Shown one piece after another: positions 8,807 through 16,615 of a DNA stretch of 64,000 nucleotides; positions within the stretch are counted from its first letter, which is position 1; each line of letters opens with the position of its first letter. This stretch comes from Clostridia bacterium (GTDB lineage: Bacteria; Bacillota; Clostridia; Oscillospirales; CAG-272). Location: assembly GCA_017464565.1 (NCBI GenBank), contig JAFTZH010000035.1, forward strand, positions 1-64,000. Reading direction: 5' to 3'. Under the pieces are notes generated by a model that did no database searches, had not been told where the DNA came from, and saw nothing but the letters and a program-made list of their open reading frames with translations. A program made the translations under genes and the position numbers.

Positions 8807-8989
8807 TTACCAAGCGTTGAAATCGTTGTCGCTTCCCGCACCCTCTTCGTATTCTGTAAGAGCGGGAGGAGGCGTGGTGGTTGCAACGGTGGTTGCTGTA
8901 GTCGCAGCCGGTTCGTCAGACGCCGCTATAATGTCAAGCGCGTCAAATATTTCAAGCTCTGCTTCGGGAAGAACGTAATATTTTTTCAT
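8807..8989 (-). CDS. Short two-block peptide A (YxxPE leader-like, C-terminal Trp)
   Basis: A 60-residue ORF with a strong AGGAGG about 8 nt before its ATG, 17 nt after the large secreted gene. It is not a classical signal peptide. Residues 5-24 fit Y-x2-P-E-x-E-x3-F-x3-D-[IV]-[IL]-x-A-S, and residues 45-60 fit E-Y-[DE]2-x3-S-x-N-x4-W. Both blocks align without gaps to peptide B (19765-19905). Residues 25-44 are a Thr/Ala/Pro linker like those of the neighbouring surface proteins. The layout suggests a leader plus a core, or a sorting tag plus a functional tail. YxxPE recalls the YxxP motif in lasso-peptide leaders, but no lasso cyclase, protease or RRE gene is in the window. Function unknown; coding status is supported by the ribosome binding site and by conservation with its paralogue. 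Confidence 0.8.
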   Translation of the reverse strand: MKKYYVLPEAELEIFDALDIIAASDEPAATTATTVATTTPPPALTEYEEGAGSDNDFNAW

Positions 8990-9006
8990 TTTTCTATCCT
9001 CCTAAA

Positions 9007-11025
9007 TTACTTTATGAGCGTGCTTACGTACGCGCCGTTGGTGTAAGTTATTACGAAGCTGTTAGCGTCGGGGGTCTTTACGCCGTCCTGCGAGTAGCTA
9101 TACGCGTTTACGGTAAAGGTTACCGTTCCCGTAGCGGGAATATCGTATATAGTAACTGCGAAAGCGTATTTTCCGCCAAGCTCTTTAGCCTCGATGCTCT
9201 CTTCTATTCCGTGCTCACCGTAAGCGGTAAGAACTCTGTATACCTCGGTAACCGAAAATTCCTTCTTCTCCTTCGCTCCGTTGACTACCGTTCCCACGGT
9301 ATCGTTAGCGTCAGCGTACTCTACTGCTGAATATTCACAGGAGATATCAAATCCTACCGAGCTGTATTCGAGAGAATCAACCGCTCCTACGAAACGTACA
9401 GCCTGCATACCATCGGAAACGGCAGACTCCTGAACGCCTCTGTAAAGAGTTTCGATAGGCTCCGCGTTTTCGGGAGCAACGTCGTTGTGAACGTTTATGG
9501 ACTTAAGATTTATGTCAACGAGAGCGTTGTGCTTCTGAACCTCGCCCTTGACTCTGTAAACGTCCCAAGGAAGATCGGCTACGGCACCGCCGGTACCCTG
9601 AAGCGCCTGATATCTCGTGTATTTTGCGACTCCGTCAATATAGAAGGTCTCTACGTTACTGTCGCAGTCATAAGCTACCGAAAGAGTATGGTACTGACTG
9701 TCGTTAATATTGCCTATCTTAACACCGCCGTCAATCGTCTTATAGGTGGTAGCACTGTCGGTAACTATCTTATAGTCAACGTAGACGTCTCCGCCCGCAA
9801 CGACTCCGAAGGAATAATATACCTTTGTATTGCCGTTGCCTACCAAGGACATAGCGTAAGAGCCGCCCTCTTCTATCGCGTTGTACTTAATGGTGTTGCT
9901 GTAAACGAACTGCGAGGAGATATGAGCGGCAAGCTCCGTGAGCTGCCAGGAGGTAATGGTGGGATACGCGTTTGTACGCTTGATATTGAGAACCTGAGTC
10001 TCACCGTCGGTCAGAAGCGAACTCTCAACTCCAAGCCAATCGTTATCCGCGGTAACTCCTCCGCTCATAGTCATATTCGTAAAGTTCTCGCATACTTTGG
10101 TTCCGCTTATATCTGACAGCGAACCGAACTCAACGGTAGTATCGGGATAATCGGAATCTATGTAAATACGTACGTTCTTAAAGTTTACGTCTACTACCGC
10201 GTCAGCCTGAAGGGCTTCATATTTAAAGCGGTTGATGTTTGCGGGAACAACAACGTCTTTTACGGATGCGGTCGTTCCTTCGTTTCCGCCGTCGTTTACC
10301 TTCTGAGCAATGCCCTCTCCGCTGAACTTAAGGTCTCCGTCAATATATACTTCCTGCTTGTTCTCGGCAGCGTCGTATACTACCGATATGGTGTAGTACT
10401 TACCATCCTCAAGAGTAGCAACGACGTCTCCGTCCACAAGACTGTAATACTTCGTCGTCTTATCTCTCGTCTGCGTAGCGTTTACAACGACGGTTCCGTC
10501 ATCAAGGATTCCCGCGTAATGCCACTTGCTTGCGCTGTCTACCATTGCCCAAGAGAACATACCGCCGTCCTCTATCTGATTTACTTTCAGATTCATCTCC
10601 ATAACGATGCGGTCGCCCGAGGTATATTTCAGGTTAGCAATATCAAATCCTTCGAGAGATTTGTCGTTACGGAGCAGGTTAAGTACGGTTACTCCGCCGT
10701 CATCCTTGAAGGACGACGCGCCGTCAAGCCAGTTGCTTCCGTTAGTAATGGTAGCGCTTGCCTTGTTAGCCTGCGTCGTAAACGCCGACGTGGAGGACAA
10801 GGTTTTTCCCGTCATTTTACTGAAATCAACGTTGATGATTTCTCTGCCGCATTCAAGCGCGTTAACATCATCGGTTGGAGCTTCCGGGACCACCGGTTCC
10901 GCCGTTGCGCTGGCAACGGGAGCCATAGTAGCCTGACCTGAATTTGAAGCAGACTCCGCCGACATTGGCAAGGCTATGGCAAGAAGCATAACCGCCGATA
11001 AAATAATTGCAATCAGTTTTTTCAT
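9007..11025 (-). CDS. Large secreted protein: two LamG-like sandwiches plus a C-terminal beta domain
   Basis: 672 residues. Signal peptide (1-23, cleavage near MSA), a short Ala/Pro linker, LamG-like sandwich 1 (about 58-275, with YIDGDLKFSG) and sandwich 2 (about 285-510, with FYIDGVAKYT), then a C-terminal domain (about 535-672) with AVRFVGAVDSLEYSSVGFDI and YDIPATGTVTFTV. That last domain is also found in the locus B protein (19928-22543; GIRFISVIND..., FDIPAGTDVEFTV). There is no anchor at the C-terminus, so it is predicted to be released or held by partners. No catalytic motif is evident, and ligand binding is an inference from the fold. AGGAGG precedes the ATG. First gene of cassette A and probably co-transcribed with the GH172 gene upstream. 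Confidence 0.8.
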   Translation of the reverse strand: MKKLIAIILSAVMLLAIALPMSAESASNSGQATMAPVASATAEPVVPEAPTDDVNALECGREIINVDFSKMTGKTLSSTSAFTTQANKASATITNGSNWLDGASSFKDDGGVTVLNLLRNDKSLEGFDIANLKYTSGDRIVMEMNLKVNQIEDGGMFSWAMVDSASKWHYAGILDDGTVVVNATQTRDKTTKYYSLVDGDVVATLEDGKYYTISVVYDAAENKQEVYIDGDLKFSGEGIAQKVNDGGNEGTTASVKDVVVPANINRFKYEALQADAVVDVNFKNVRIYIDSDYPDTTVEFGSLSDISGTKVCENFTNMTMSGGVTADNDWLGVESSLLTDGETQVLNIKRTNAYPTITSWQLTELAAHISSQFVYSNTIKYNAIEEGGSYAMSLVGNGNTKVYYSFGVVAGGDVYVDYKIVTDSATTYKTIDGGVKIGNINDSQYHTLSVAYDCDSNVETFYIDGVAKYTRYQALQGTGGAVADLPWDVYRVKGEVQKHNALVDINLKSINVHNDVAPENAEPIETLYRGVQESAVSDGMQAVRFVGAVDSLEYSSVGFDISCEYSAVEYADANDTVGTVVNGAKEKKEFSVTEVYRVLTAYGEHGIEESIEAKELGGKYAFAVTIYDIPATGTVTFTVNAYSYSQDGVKTPDANSFVITYTNGAYVSTLIK

Positions 11026-11081
11026 AATAAACCTCCTAAATTAAATTTTGTTTCTATTTGCAACTGATTGGTCCTACAAAT

Positions 11082-12173
11082 TTAAATGATTTCGAGCTCG
11101 TTCTTCTCGGGAAGGGTCGGCATCTCACCGCATATCCTGTCGAGATAGAAGAATACCACCGATGAGATATCGTCCTGCAAGGGCAGATATCTTCTTCTGG
11201 GCAAGCTCTCCGCGTCGCTCGTTCTCCAGCCGAGCGCCTGAATGGTTACCTTGAGATCCTCGTCAAAATAAACGGGGTCTACTATATGCCAACGGTACAT
11301 ATTGAAGCGCGTCTGCGACCTATAAAGTCCGTCGGGACGAAGCACCTTTGAAAGTCCCGCGTAGGGCGTGCAGTATTCCTGATACTTTCCGCCTACGTCA
11401 AAGTTATACGAGCCGCAGAAATAATCCTCGGTTCCCGTTCCGCAGATAGTGGGAAATTCGGTGTCGCCGTCGATATAGAACTTTATTTCGCCCTCTCCCC
11501 ACCAGCCGCTGTTATTGACACCCCAGAACATATACGTTCCGACGTAGTGTCCTTTTCCCTTTACCGTATCGAGCAGAGTATATACCTCCTTATAAGGAAG
11601 CGGATTCTTGCGGCGGAACTGCGCGTGGAAATATCCGAGTCCCGCGGGAAGCTCGTCGAGAATATAATCTATCTGATAGTAAAGGATAACGGGCTTGTAG
11701 AAAGTATTTTCTATCGTCATCTTACAATGCGTATAGAACGGCATCTCCCAATAACAGTTGAAGGCTCTCTTGGGATTTACGCATATCATCATAGACGTAA
11801 GCTGTCGGTATTCCTGATAATCGGCGCTCGCGAAGAAATCGCACAGAGGCGTTTCTATCGACGGTATCTCCGAGTTATCCCAATAGGTTCTGAATATCAA
11901 CGCGCGGTTTACCTCGGCGTTATCTACCATCCAGATATGCTTTATCATTCCGGGACCCGCGATATCCGCGATACTTCTCGTCTCACCCGGCTCGATAATT
12001 ATGTAAGGCGATATCTTCCAGCCCTGTCCAAGCTCGTGCGCGCAGCAAGCACTCACGCCCTCAACGTCCATCGCCGCCTTTCCCTTTTCTCCGTTTACGT
12101 TCTCGGCAGACAGCGATCTTGCTTTTGCGCTTGAAAGCTGTGCCAGACTGTAAACTCCGTGTGGATTGTACAT
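11082..12173 (-). CDS. DUF2961 / GH172-family glycosidase
   Basis: 363 residues with clear DUF2961 hallmarks: GPGMIKHIWM near residue 74, WGEGEIKFYIDGD near 222, the signature GTGTEDYFCGSYNF near 241, and the C-terminal LGWRTS region. DUF2961 was reclassified as GH172, whose characterised members act on alpha-D-fructofuranosides (difructose dianhydride I) or alpha-D-arabinofuranosides. The Glu in GTGTEDY is the expected catalytic residue. No signal peptide is present, so it should act in the cytoplasm on imported material. It lies 15 nt downstream of the sialidase-like gene. With a xylulokinase on the opposite strand, a pentose-containing glycan is a reasonable guess for the locus but not shown. 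Confidence 0.88.
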   Translation of the reverse strand: MYNPHGVYSLAQLSSAKARSLSAENVNGEKGKAAMDVEGVSACCAHELGQGWKISPYIIIEPGETRSIADIAGPGMIKHIWMVDNAEVNRALIFRTYWDNSEIPSIETPLCDFFASADYQEYRQLTSMMICVNPKRAFNCYWEMPFYTHCKMTIENTFYKPVILYYQIDYILDELPAGLGYFHAQFRRKNPLPYKEVYTLLDTVKGKGHYVGTYMFWGVNNSGWWGEGEIKFYIDGDTEFPTICGTGTEDYFCGSYNFDVGGKYQEYCTPYAGLSKVLRPDGLYRSQTRFNMYRWHIVDPVYFDEDLKVTIQALGWRTSDAESLPRRRYLPLQDDISSVVFFYLDRICGEMPTLPEKNELEII

Positions 12174-12188
12174 CGTTTTTTCTCCTTT

Positions 12189-13247
12189 TTATTTCGTTAT
12201 TTTCAACCGCATATGCATCACGTTTACACGCGCCTCGTCATACGCGTCGGAATACTGAATAAGCAAATACTTTCCGCCGTCGGTATCGTTGAGCACTATA
12301 TTGTTCGAATAGTAGCAAAGCTTCTTTTCGGTTTCGAGGTAAACTCCCTCGTCCCAAGTATATCCGTCCTTCGATGAGTAAAGCACGAACCCCTTTTCCT
12401 TCTCGCCTCTGCCGTGAAGTATATACACTCCGTCGATAAGCGCGGTCTGCGGATTGCGTATTCCCTTTTCAAGATAGCACGCTCCCGCCGAGCTCCAGCT
12501 AAAACCCAAATCGTCGCTCACCATATGGTCCATCTCACGCTCCGCGTTTATATTGTAAGCGTACATATGAAGTCTGCCCTGCCCGTCGAAAAGCAGCGAG
12601 CCGTAGCCTCTGCCTATAGCGTCGAGCGGTATATCGCTTCTCTCTTCAAAGCTCTCTCCGCCGTCAAGGCTTACGAAAAGCTTATATATATCTTCTTTCT
12701 TGTTGCCCGTGAACTTTACCGCTCCGTCGTTGGCGAATTGGAGCATATAGATAACTCCGTCTCTCTCAAGCGCGTCGTATATTCTTCCTTTATAGGGGGA
12801 TACCTCGTGGGGCTTGCTCCAGCTCTCTCCTCCGTCGTAGGATATCACAACCATTGGAGTGAACCACGGTTCACAGCAAACGGGGTGAAGCGTATCATTC
12901 CGCAAGCAGAACGCCACTATCCTTCCGTCCTTCCACGTAACCGCCTTCTCTACCGAGATAGTATACACACCGTTCAGAAGCGCTTCCGTTGAGTACGGAA
13001 GCTCGCGCGGCTCTGAATAGGTCTTGCCCGCGTCATTTGATATCCTATACTCTATCCAGCCGAACGCCGAGTGTCCCTTACACCTGACGGGCGAGCAGTT
13101 GGAGTTGAAATCTATAAAGGTGTCGGGCGCGAACTCAACCATAGCGTGGCTCATATGCCCGCTTCTGCCCCTGCTTTTATTGTCAACGTAAAGCTCCGGT
13201 TCGTCGAGCACTACGCAGTATTTTTCTCTGTCTATTTTGTGCCACAT
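12189..13247 (-). CDS. Cytoplasmic sialidase-like six-bladed propeller protein (BNR/Asp-box repeats)
   Basis: 352 residues, no signal peptide. About five Asp-box motifs are visible (S-x-D-x-G-x-x-W/F-type turns): NDAGKTYSE near residue 72, SYDGGESWSK near 137, SLDGGESFEE near 193, SDDLGFSWSS near 246 and SSKDGYTWDE near 292. These define a sialidase/exo-alpha-sialidase-like fold. The family contains true sialidases and many other glycosidases, and I could not identify a full arginine triad, so the reaction is open. It is the first gene of operon A, 28 nt or so from its own promoter leader, with AAGGAAGG upstream of the ATG. Confidence 0.78.
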   Translation of the reverse strand: MWHKIDREKYCVVLDEPELYVDNKSRGRSGHMSHAMVEFAPDTFIDFNSNCSPVRCKGHSAFGWIEYRISNDAGKTYSEPRELPYSTEALLNGVYTISVEKAVTWKDGRIVAFCLRNDTLHPVCCEPWFTPMVVISYDGGESWSKPHEVSPYKGRIYDALERDGVIYMLQFANDGAVKFTGNKKEDIYKLFVSLDGGESFEERSDIPLDAIGRGYGSLLFDGQGRLHMYAYNINAEREMDHMVSDDLGFSWSSAGACYLEKGIRNPQTALIDGVYILHGRGEKEKGFVLYSSKDGYTWDEGVYLETEKKLCYYSNNIVLNDTDGGKYLLIQYSDAYDEARVNVMHMRLKITK

Positions 13248-13274
13248 AGCAAACGCACCTTCCTTTCTCCATTT

Positions 13275-13303
13275 ATTGTATCATTACACGCATAGACCGT
13301 CAA
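13275..13303 (-). promoter_or_regulatory. Sigma-A promoter of operon A
   Basis: Minus-strand -35 TTGACG (13298-13303), 17-bp spacer, -10 TACAAT (13275-13280). It drives the sialidase-like gene and, given the short gaps, probably everything down to the terminator at 1452-1480. It lies back to back with the AraC promoter at 13372-13400. Confidence 0.82.
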
Positions 13304-13343
13304 TGAAATATAAACTCATAATATATAACAAATCAACGATTTT

Positions 13344-13380
13344 TAAAAAATCTTATTTTTCGTAAAAAGTCTTGATTTTT
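13344..13380 (+). promoter_or_regulatory. Candidate AraC operator: two direct half-sites
   Basis: Two near-identical AT-rich direct repeats, TAAAAAATCTTATTTTT (13344-13360) and TAAAAAGTCTTGATTTTT (13363-13380), with starts 19 bp apart. The second overlaps the -35 of the AraC gene. AraC-family proteins often bind tandem direct half-sites about two helical turns apart, overlapping -35. The assignment is inferred. Confidence 0.45.
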
Positions 13381-13400
13381 ATAACAGATAGGTATATAAT
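13372..13400 (+). promoter_or_regulatory. Sigma-A promoter of the AraC-xylB unit
   Basis: -35 TTGATT (13372-13377), 17-bp spacer, -10 TATAAT (13395-13400). The predicted start leaves a leader of about 66 nt before the ATG at 13473. Confidence 0.85.
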
Positions 13401-13472
13401 ATACAAAACGGAAAGTTGGGCATATGCTTTTTTGGCAAAATTTAACTGCTCACTTTATTTTTACTTTTTATT

Positions 13473-14369
13473 ATGAACGAAAACAAAAAAGACGTCATTT
13501 TTCTTGACATATCACAAATTAAAGACATTGACGACGATTTTACGTTGCTTGAATACGACGAGGACCCGAACGCTCTCTTTAAGCTGATTCACCGATACCG
13601 AGGGCTTAACGAGCCTTTTTTGGCGAACTCTCTGCATTGGCACAAATACTACGAGCTTGAATTTATCTACGACGGCAAGGGTACTCACATACTCAGCAAG
13701 TCCTCGTCAAAAATGTACCGCGGATACGCCTGTCTCCGCACCCCTATGAATATACACTCGACTCTTCAGGATATGAGCGCTCCACTGAAGCTCTACAACA
13801 TAAAATTCTCCGAGCATTTTATTCCAAAAAATATCGCCACTCACCTTCTCTCCTCCGATAATTCCTTTTGGGTTATATACGACGAGAAAGAGCTTGAAGA
13901 GGTGATTGACGCGATAAACCGACTCGCGAAGGAGCTTCAGTCAAAGGACGGTTATTCTGAATCGGTGATAAAGGCTGTATTCACAGAAATATTCGTAAGC
14001 TTTATAAGGAAATACGACCTTAGAGCCGAAAAGAACGAGAACGAAAATCCCCACGTGCAAAGCGCGCTCAAATATATAAACAATAATTTCCGAGACGATA
14101 TCACGCTGAAAAGTCTGGCAGAGCATATGTATCTATCCCCAAATTATTTAGGAAATCTTTTTATAAAGGAAATGGGACAGACCTGCTCCGAATACATACA
14201 AGGGCTCAGATTTACGCTTGCGATACAGCTTCTTCTGAACACCGAGCTTTCGGTAAAGGAAATAACCGACCAATGCGGATTTCATTCCACCTCCTATTTC
14301 ATTCGCAAATTCAGGGAGAAATACGGAGAGCCGCCTATGCAATACCGAGCCAATAAACGAACGATTTAA
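13473..14369 (+). CDS. AraC-family transcriptional regulator A
   Basis: 298 residues: an N-terminal cupin-like sensor domain (about 20-170; LHWHKYYELEFIYDGKG is the typical metal-free sugar-sensing cupin strand) and a C-terminal double helix-turn-helix (about 195-295; DITLKSLAEHMYLSPNYLGNLFIKE and LSVKEITDQCGFHSTSYFIRKFREKYGEPPMQYR). Known role: activating catabolic operons in response to a sugar. It is transcribed divergently from operon A and followed by xylB after 29 nt, so it probably controls both. No Shine-Dalgarno sequence is visible before the ATG (the upstream 25 nt are T-rich), which suggests weak translation. Confidence 0.92.
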   Translation: MNENKKDVIFLDISQIKDIDDDFTLLEYDEDPNALFKLIHRYRGLNEPFLANSLHWHKYYELEFIYDGKGTHILSKSSSKMYRGYACLRTPMNIHSTLQDMSAPLKLYNIKFSEHFIPKNIATHLLSSDNSFWVIYDEKELEEVIDAINRLAKELQSKDGYSESVIKAVFTEIFVSFIRKYDLRAEKNENENPHVQSALKYINNNFRDDITLKSLAEHMYLSPNYLGNLFIKEMGQTCSEYIQGLRFTLAIQLLLNTELSVKEITDQCGFHSTSYFIRKFREKYGEPPMQYRANKRTI

Positions 14370-14398
14370 AATTATATAACGACCACGGAGGAAAAATT

Positions 14399-15877
14399 AT
14401 GAAATATTATATCGGAGCCGACCTCGGAACGTCGGCGCTCAAGCTCCTGCTTACCGACGCCGACGGAAATATACTCTCCTCGGTTACCAACTCGTACGAG
14501 GTCCGCTATCCCCGCGCGGGCTGGAGCGAACAATCCCCTGCCGATTGGTGGAGCGCGCTCGTACTCGGAATAAAACAGCTTACGAAGGATATCGACAAAG
14601 ACAAGGTAGCGGGCTTGGCGGTAGCGGGACAGATGCACGGTCTCGTCGCTCTTGATAAAAACGACGCCGTAATACGTCCGGCGATACTTTGGAACGACGG
14701 AAGAACCGATAAAGAAACCGAGTACCTTAATACCGTCATTGGAAAGCAGCGCCTGTCAGAGCTTACCGCGAATATCGCGTTTGCCGGATTTACCGCGCCG
14801 AAGATACTCTGGATGAGGGCAAACGAAAAGGATAACTTTGACAGAATAGCAAAAATTATGCTTCCCAAAGACTACATAAATTACAGACTTACGGGAGCTC
14901 ACGCGACCGACTTCTCCGACGCGTCGGGTATGCTTCTGCTCGACGTAAAGAACAAACGCTGGTCGCCTGAAATGCTTGAGGTGTGCGGGATATCCGAAGA
15001 ACAGCTCCCCGCTCTTTGCGAAAGCTATCAAACGATAGGAACGCTTCTTCCCGAAGCAGCCCGCGAGCTTGGTCTTAACGATAACGTAAAGGTAGCGGCA
15101 GGCGCGGGAGACAACGCAGCGGCGGCAATAGGCACCGACACAGTAAGCAAAGGAAAATGCAACGTATCTCTCGGAACGTCGGGAACTATATTCATTTCAT
15201 CGGACGGCTTTGCCGTTGACGATAACAACGCGCTGCACGCATTCTGCCATTCAAACGGAAAATATCACCTTATGGGGTGTATACTTTCCGCCGCGTCCTG
15301 CAATAAGTGGTTCTGCGGCGAGATACTTCACACCGGTGATTATTCGGGAGAGGAAAAGAAAATTACCGAGGATATGCTGGGTAATAACGGCGTATTTTTC
15401 CTTCCCTATCTTATGGGCGAGCGCAGTCCGATAAACGATACCGACGCCGTGGGCACATTCGTCGGTCTGCGCCCCGACACCAAGCGTGAGAATATGCTTC
15501 TAGCAGTGTTTGAAGGCGTGGCTTTCGCTATAAGAGACAATCTGGAAATAGCAAAATCCCTCGGTATAAAAATTGAGCGCAGTACGGTCTGCGGCGGAGG
15601 AGCAAAGTCAAAAATTTGGAGAACCATACTCTCTAACGTTCTCAACGTAAAGCTTGACGTTCCGCTCGTTGAGGAAGGACCCGGACTTGGTTCGGCTATG
15701 CTCGCTATGGTAGCCTGCGGTGAGTACGAAAGCACGGAGCAGTGCGCCGACAAGCTCTTTAAAATCAAGGAAACCGTAGTTCCCGACGAGGCTATCGTCA
15801 AGCGCTACGAGGAAAGGTATGAAAAATTCTCAAAGATATACCCTGCCTTAAAGCCTGTATTCAAAGCAATAAAATAA
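14399..15877 (+). CDS. xylB: Xylulokinase (FGGY family)
   Basis: 492 residues, the normal length. It phosphorylates D-xylulose to xylulose 5-phosphate with ATP, feeding the pentose phosphate pathway. Seen: the N-terminal phosphate loop GADLGTSALK (6-15), AGQMHGLV (76-83), WNDGRT (98-103), FSDASGML (172-179), GAGDNAAAAIG with the catalytic Asp near 238, FLPYLMGERSP and the C-terminal CGGGAKS. A GGAGG lies 9 nt before the ATG. It follows the AraC gene and ends at a terminator. This points to a xylose-, arabinose- or other pentose-yielding substrate for divergon A. Related FGGY kinases act on other sugars, so xylulose specificity is likely but not certain. Confidence 0.93.
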   Translation: MKYYIGADLGTSALKLLLTDADGNILSSVTNSYEVRYPRAGWSEQSPADWWSALVLGIKQLTKDIDKDKVAGLAVAGQMHGLVALDKNDAVIRPAILWNDGRTDKETEYLNTVIGKQRLSELTANIAFAGFTAPKILWMRANEKDNFDRIAKIMLPKDYINYRLTGAHATDFSDASGMLLLDVKNKRWSPEMLEVCGISEEQLPALCESYQTIGTLLPEAARELGLNDNVKVAAGAGDNAAAAIGTDTVSKGKCNVSLGTSGTIFISSDGFAVDDNNALHAFCHSNGKYHLMGCILSAASCNKWFCGEILHTGDYSGEEKKITEDMLGNNGVFFLPYLMGERSPINDTDAVGTFVGLRPDTKRENMLLAVFEGVAFAIRDNLEIAKSLGIKIERSTVCGGGAKSKIWRTILSNVLNVKLDVPLVEEGPGLGSAMLAMVACGEYESTEQCADKLFKIKETVVPDEAIVKRYEERYEKFSKIYPALKPVFKAIK

Positions 15878-15882
15878 ACGAT

Positions 15883-15913
15883 AATCGGGTGAGCAAAAGC
15901 TCACCCGATTTTT
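15883..15913 (+). terminator. Intrinsic terminator of xylB
   Basis: A 12-bp stem (15883-15894 with 15899-15910), AAAA loop, followed by TTTATA; 5 nt after the xylB stop. Confidence 0.92.
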
Positions 15914-16002
15914 ATAAAATAAACTTCATATCAATGAATAATTCTCCGCGATTGACAAACACTAACAAGGCAAGAACTGATATTCAAAGGAGATTTTTAT
16001 AT

Positions 16003-16560
16003 ATGAAAGCAACAGGAATAGTAAGAAGGATAGACGACCTCGGAAGAGTCGTTATCCCAAAGGAAATAAGACGCACTATGCGTATCCGCGAGGGCGACCC
16101 TCTTGAAATATATACCGACCGTGAGGGCGAGGTCATATTTAAAAAATATTCCCCGATAGGCGAGCTTGCCTCGTTTGCGACACAATACGCCGAAACGCTT
16201 CACAAAACCTGTAATATGTCGGTTATCATCAGCGACAGAGACGCGGTGATAGCCTGCGCAGGCGTATCGAAAAAGGAATACACCGACAAACCGTTATCCG
16301 ATTCGGTGGAAAATATAATAGAAAGCAGAAATATGTACGTTTGGCGCGAAGGGAGCGAAAAGCTTCCCGTAATTTCCGATGGCGGCTCACACTTCGTAAG
16401 CTGCGCTATGCCGATAATCAGCGAGGGAGACGTCATCGGATGCGTGGTATCTCTCGCCGAGCTTGACAGCGATAAAATACGAGAAAATATAAACGGTGAG
16501 CTTGAATCAAAGCTCGTACTGACGGCGGCCGGATTTCTTGGAAAACAGCTTGAAAGCTAA
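16003..16560 (+). CDS. spoVT: Stage V sporulation protein T (AbrB-type regulator)
   Basis: 185 residues: an N-terminal SpoVT/AbrB swapped-hairpin DNA-binding domain (1-45, MKATGIVRRIDDLGRVVIPKEIRRT is the family signature) and a C-terminal GAF-like domain (about 55-180, with CAGVSKKEY and VISDGG). In Bacillus and Clostridia it is a forespore regulator of sigma-G-dependent genes. The start is set at the ATG at 16003 because AAAGGAG lies 10 nt upstream and homologues begin there; the frame is open to 15889 but without a ribosome binding site. A TTGACA occurs at 15952-15957, but no good -10 follows it. It stands alone between two terminators and is unlikely to be functionally tied to the glycan loci. 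It marks the organism as a spore-former or a descendant of one. Confidence 0.93.
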   Translation: MKATGIVRRIDDLGRVVIPKEIRRTMRIREGDPLEIYTDREGEVIFKKYSPIGELASFATQYAETLHKTCNMSVIISDRDAVIACAGVSKKEYTDKPLSDSVENIIESRNMYVWREGSEKLPVISDGGSHFVSCAMPIISEGDVIGCVVSLAELDSDKIRENINGELESKLVLTAAGFLGKQLES

Positions 16561-16563
16561 ATC

Positions 16564-16598
16564 AAAACGGCTGTAAGTCATTGACTTACAGCCGTTTT
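16564..16598. terminator. Bidirectional terminator between spoVT and the oxidoreductase
   Basis: A 15-17-bp near-perfect palindrome (AAAACGGCTGTAAGT with its complement) followed by TTTTTTG on the plus strand and TTTTGAT on the minus strand. It serves convergent spoVT and operon B. Confidence 0.9.
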
Positions 16599-16615
16599 TT
16601 GTTTTGAGAAAAATC

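Noticed and set aside
8807-8989. Lasso-peptide precursor assignment for peptide A
   Set aside because: YxxPE recalls lasso leaders, but no RRE protein, leader peptidase or cyclase gene is in the window and the penultimate-Thr/core-Gly pattern is absent; kept only as a loose analogy.
15889-16002. N-terminal extension of SpoVT by 38 residues
   Set aside because: It runs from inside the xylB terminator, lacks a ribosome binding site, and homologues begin at the ATG at 16003.
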